Part shown: positions 62,115 to 64,000 of the stretch, piece by piece | How positions within the stretch are numbered: the stretch's first letter is position 1 | Layout of the letters: every line of letters begins with the position of its first letter | Origin: Pseudarthrobacter phenanthrenivorans | Lineage (GTDB): Bacteria > Actinomycetota > Actinomycetes > Actinomycetales > Micrococcaceae | Direction: 5' to 3' | Length of the DNA stretch: 64,000 bases | Assembly: GCF_000813845.1 (NCBI RefSeq) | Contig: NZ_JWTB01000003.1 | Span: 19,964 to 83,963, forward strand | Notes under the pieces: generated by a model | What the model was told of the DNA's origin: nothing | Database searches by the model: none | The model's input: the letters and a program-made list of their open reading frames with translations, nothing else | Program-made: the position numbers and the translations under genes

Positions 62115-62152
62115 CCAGGGAAGGCCGGCACCCGCATGCCGGCCTTCCCTGG
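62115..62152. terminator. Hairpin terminator
   Basis: A perfect 16-bp stem, 62115-62130 and 62137-62152, loop CCCGCA, between the 115-residue protein and the convergent ThDP enzyme, just before the latter's end. Confidence 0.75.
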
Positions 62153-62156
62153 TGCG

Positions 62157-63902
62157 CTAGTACGCCTTGACGCGCTGTTCCACGACGAGGTGGATCAGCG
62201 CGAACATGCCGTCCCGGTCGATCGCCGCCAGCGCCGCGTCCAGGGCGGCCGGCACCTCCCAGTCCGCGGTGACGGTGATGCCGAAGCCGCCGAAGGCCCT
62301 GGCCATCAGCGCAAAATCAGGGTTCTTCAGCTGCGTGCCGGACACCCGCTGCGGGTAGTGCCGCTCTTGGTGCGTCCGGATGGTGCCATACTCCTGGTTG
62401 TCCATGACCACCACCAAGGGAGTGGCGCCGTACTGGGCAGCAGTGGCCAACTCCTGCCCGTTCATGAGGAACTCACCGTCGCCCGCAATGGTGACCACGC
62501 GCCGTCGTGGTTCTGCGAGCGATGCGGCGATGGCCGACGGCACGGAATAGCCCATGGAGCCGTTGCGGGCACTGATCATGGACGCGTAGCGGCGGGTGGG
62601 GAAATACCGGTGGGCCCAGTTGGTGTGCTCACCGGCCCCGAACGTCACCATGGCATCCGCGGGCAGCCGGGGCACCAGGTTGGCCATCAGGGTGTCCATC
62701 CTCGCCTTGCCCGGGCCGGGCGTAGCCGGGGGCAGCGCCGCGAAGTCCTCCTGTTCGGCCCGCATCTTCGCCGTCCACGCTTTCCACTCTTCCTTGACCG
62801 GCAGCCCGATGTTCTCGAGGTCGCGGACGAACGCGTCCGGTTTGGCCAGGATCTGCCGGGATACAGGACCGGAGCGGCCGCGCAGCGACGGGTCCACCGT
62901 GACCAGGAAGTTCTTCTTGCTCCAGTCCTGGCGGCAGACGAACCCGTCGGTGATCACATCCCCGGGGACTGTCCCCACGAACACCAGGAGGTCGGTCTCT
63001 TCCAGCAGGTCATAGGTGGGGCGCGGCCGGCCATAACCGATAGGCCCCACGTAGGAGGGCGAATCGAAGGGAACGGTTCCCTGCGTCCGCCATTCGGCAG
63101 CAGCAGGAATGTTGTGCCGCTCCAGCCACGCGGTGAGCCTCCGGGCAGCCTCCGGGGTCCAGTCATTGCCGCCGGTGACAAAGAGCGGCTTGCTGGATTC
63201 AGCCAGCGCGGCCTGCAGCGCCGCTGAATCCGCGCCGTTCATGCCACCCGCCGCCACGGGAATGGGAGGGTGCAGCGCCGGGCTGATCTGCTGCCGGATG
63301 ATGTCCTCCGGCAGGCCCACCACCACCGGACCCGGCCGTCCGCTCATGGCGGCAAACATGGCTTCTGCCACGATTTCGGAAGCCCGCTCGGCATGGTCGA
63401 GGACCATGACCCGCTTGGCGCCAGTGTCGAACCAGGATTTGATGTCGAATTCCTGGAAGGCCTCCCGGTCCCGGTGGGCGAACGGGATGAGCCCCACGAA
63501 GAGCAGCATGGGGGTGGAATCCTGCCAGGCCGTGTGGAGGCCCACGTGCGCGTTTGCGGCGCCGGGACCCCGGGTGACCATCGCGATGCCCGGGCGCTGT
63601 TGCATCTTGCCGTCCGCCTCCGCCATGTAGGCGGCCCCGCCTTCGTGCCTGCAGACGATGGTTTCGATGTCGGAATTGTGCAGGCCGTCCAGCACGTCGA
63701 GGAAGCTCTCGCCGGGAACCACATACGTGCGTTCCACGCCGTGGGCTACGAGCGAATCCACGATGACGTGCCCGGCGGACTTCAGGGTCGGGTGCCCGTG
63801 GTCCGGCGTCTCCGGGTGGTGCGGGTTGAGCGCCGGCGCGTTACCGGCGGGTGCGGGCTGGGTCTGGGTTTCGGTCAGGATGGGTTGCGGCTCTGGTGTC
63901 AT
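62157..63902 (-). CDS. Thiamine-diphosphate-dependent enzyme, acetolactate-synthase-like
   Basis: A 581-residue ThDP enzyme. An approximately 40-residue Pro-rich N-terminal extension precedes the Pyr domain, where E65 is in VVPGESFLDVLDGL; the PP domain has GDGEFLMNGQELATAAQYGA and DNQEYGTIR. The PGESF and MSGRPGPVVVGLPEDI patterns are acetolactate-synthase-like, but no small subunit or ilv genes adjoin. It may be a 2-keto-acid decarboxylase or a catabolic lyase. A downstream gene end lies 37 bases upstream on the same strand, giving an operon. Confidence 0.85.
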   Translation of the reverse strand: MTPEPQPILTETQTQPAPAGNAPALNPHHPETPDHGHPTLKSAGHVIVDSLVAHGVERTYVVPGESFLDVLDGLHNSDIETIVCRHEGGAAYMAEADGKMQQRPGIAMVTRGPGAANAHVGLHTAWQDSTPMLLFVGLIPFAHRDREAFQEFDIKSWFDTGAKRVMVLDHAERASEIVAEAMFAAMSGRPGPVVVGLPEDIIRQQISPALHPPIPVAAGGMNGADSAALQAALAESSKPLFVTGGNDWTPEAARRLTAWLERHNIPAAAEWRTQGTVPFDSPSYVGPIGYGRPRPTYDLLEETDLLVFVGTVPGDVITDGFVCRQDWSKKNFLVTVDPSLRGRSGPVSRQILAKPDAFVRDLENIGLPVKEEWKAWTAKMRAEQEDFAALPPATPGPGKARMDTLMANLVPRLPADAMVTFGAGEHTNWAHRYFPTRRYASMISARNGSMGYSVPSAIAASLAEPRRRVVTIAGDGEFLMNGQELATAAQYGATPLVVVMDNQEYGTIRTHQERHYPQRVSGTQLKNPDFALMARAFGGFGITVTADWEVPAALDAALAAIDRDGMFALIHLVVEQRVKAY

Positions 63903-63939
63903 GATCTTTCTTCAGCTCGACGTTGGTGGAGGGGCGGAG

Positions 63940-64000
63940 TCAGGAGATGGGGGTCCGGTTGGCGATGACGGGCGCTGTCCCGGTGTAGCCGTCGCGGGTT
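63940..64000 (-). CDS. Partial gene at the window edge
   Basis: Only the last 19 codons are in the window, ending TRDGYTGTAPVIANRTPIS and TGA at 63940-63942. The gene is upstream of the ThDP enzyme by 37 bases and likely belongs to its operon. The fragment is too short to name. Confidence 0.5.
   Translation of the reverse strand, partial: TRDGYTGTAPVIANRTPIS

Noticed and set aside
62157..63902. Acetolactate synthase of branched-chain biosynthesis (ilvB)
   Set aside because: No ilvN or ilvC adjoins and the N-terminal extension is unusual; only the family-level call is made.

Overview
The window is a stretch of high-GC actinobacterial chromosome, most like a soil Micrococcaceae (Arthrobacter / Pseudarthrobacter). 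The grounds are very GC-rich third positions, typical protein families (RamB-type acetate regulator, Stealth protein, CC-type pyridoxal kinase, Lhr-Nei2 pair, YczR-YczE pair, DUF4383, DUF4232) and gene wording recalled from that family. I see no rRNA, tRNA, insertion sequence, prophage or CRISPR array. No gene-free stretch exceeds 300 bases; the longest (about 217-238 bases) hold promoters, operators, hairpins or repeats and are described individually. This is core or near-core metabolic chromosome rather than a genomic island.

Layout. 0-12.6 kb: a phosphoesterase, a Stealth/HAD pair, an antitoxin-like gene coupled to a LytR_C protein, a TetR and a DsbA-type oxidoreductase, then a GT4 glycosyltransferase with a glycogen-debranching-type hydrolase, a GNAT, a 2-hydroxyacid dehydrogenase and a CynX-type transporter. 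12.7-17.6 kb: the glyoxylate shunt (aceB, aceA) with a divergent RamB-like regulator. 17.6-22.7 kb: a repeat array, then an operon of response regulator, histidine kinase and an orphan TAXI binding protein, divergent from an MHS-family carboxylate transporter. 22.7-28.4 kb: TetR-controlled genes, pyruvate:quinone oxidoreductase, and a pyridoxal kinase. 28.4-31.4 kb: queuosine precursor transporter and Tgt. 31.4-35.4 kb: small conserved proteins. 35.5-38.4 kb: two tail-to-tail glycan hydrolases (GH32, GH76). 38.5-40.6 kb: SDR plus acyl-CoA dehydrogenase operon. 42.9-45.7 kb: PEP carboxylase. 45.8-49.7 kb: DedA, macrodomain, pseudouridine synthase, ArsR/SRPBCC pair. 49.7-58 kb: MocR/YczE pair and the Nei2-Lhr repair operon. 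58-64 kb: FAD-Rieske oxidoreductase, a frameshifted DUF4383 gene, a DUF4232 lipoprotein, small unknowns and a ThDP enzyme.

How the genes work together. Several loci converge on two-carbon and organic-acid metabolism: glyoxylate shunt with its regulator, PEP carboxylase, pyruvate oxidation to acetate, and a di/tricarboxylate-type transporter facing a two-component system. Many regulators have recognisable inverted or direct repeats beside them. The most notable findings are the TAXI/two-component/MHS module with a tandem response-regulator site, a 32-bp tandem repeat family with a second dispersed copy, a single-base frameshift at the start of the DUF4383 gene, and a cysteine-rich 16-residue reading frame coupled by TGATG to an upstream small gene. 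Nothing here is proven to be a new system; the TAXI module is the best candidate.
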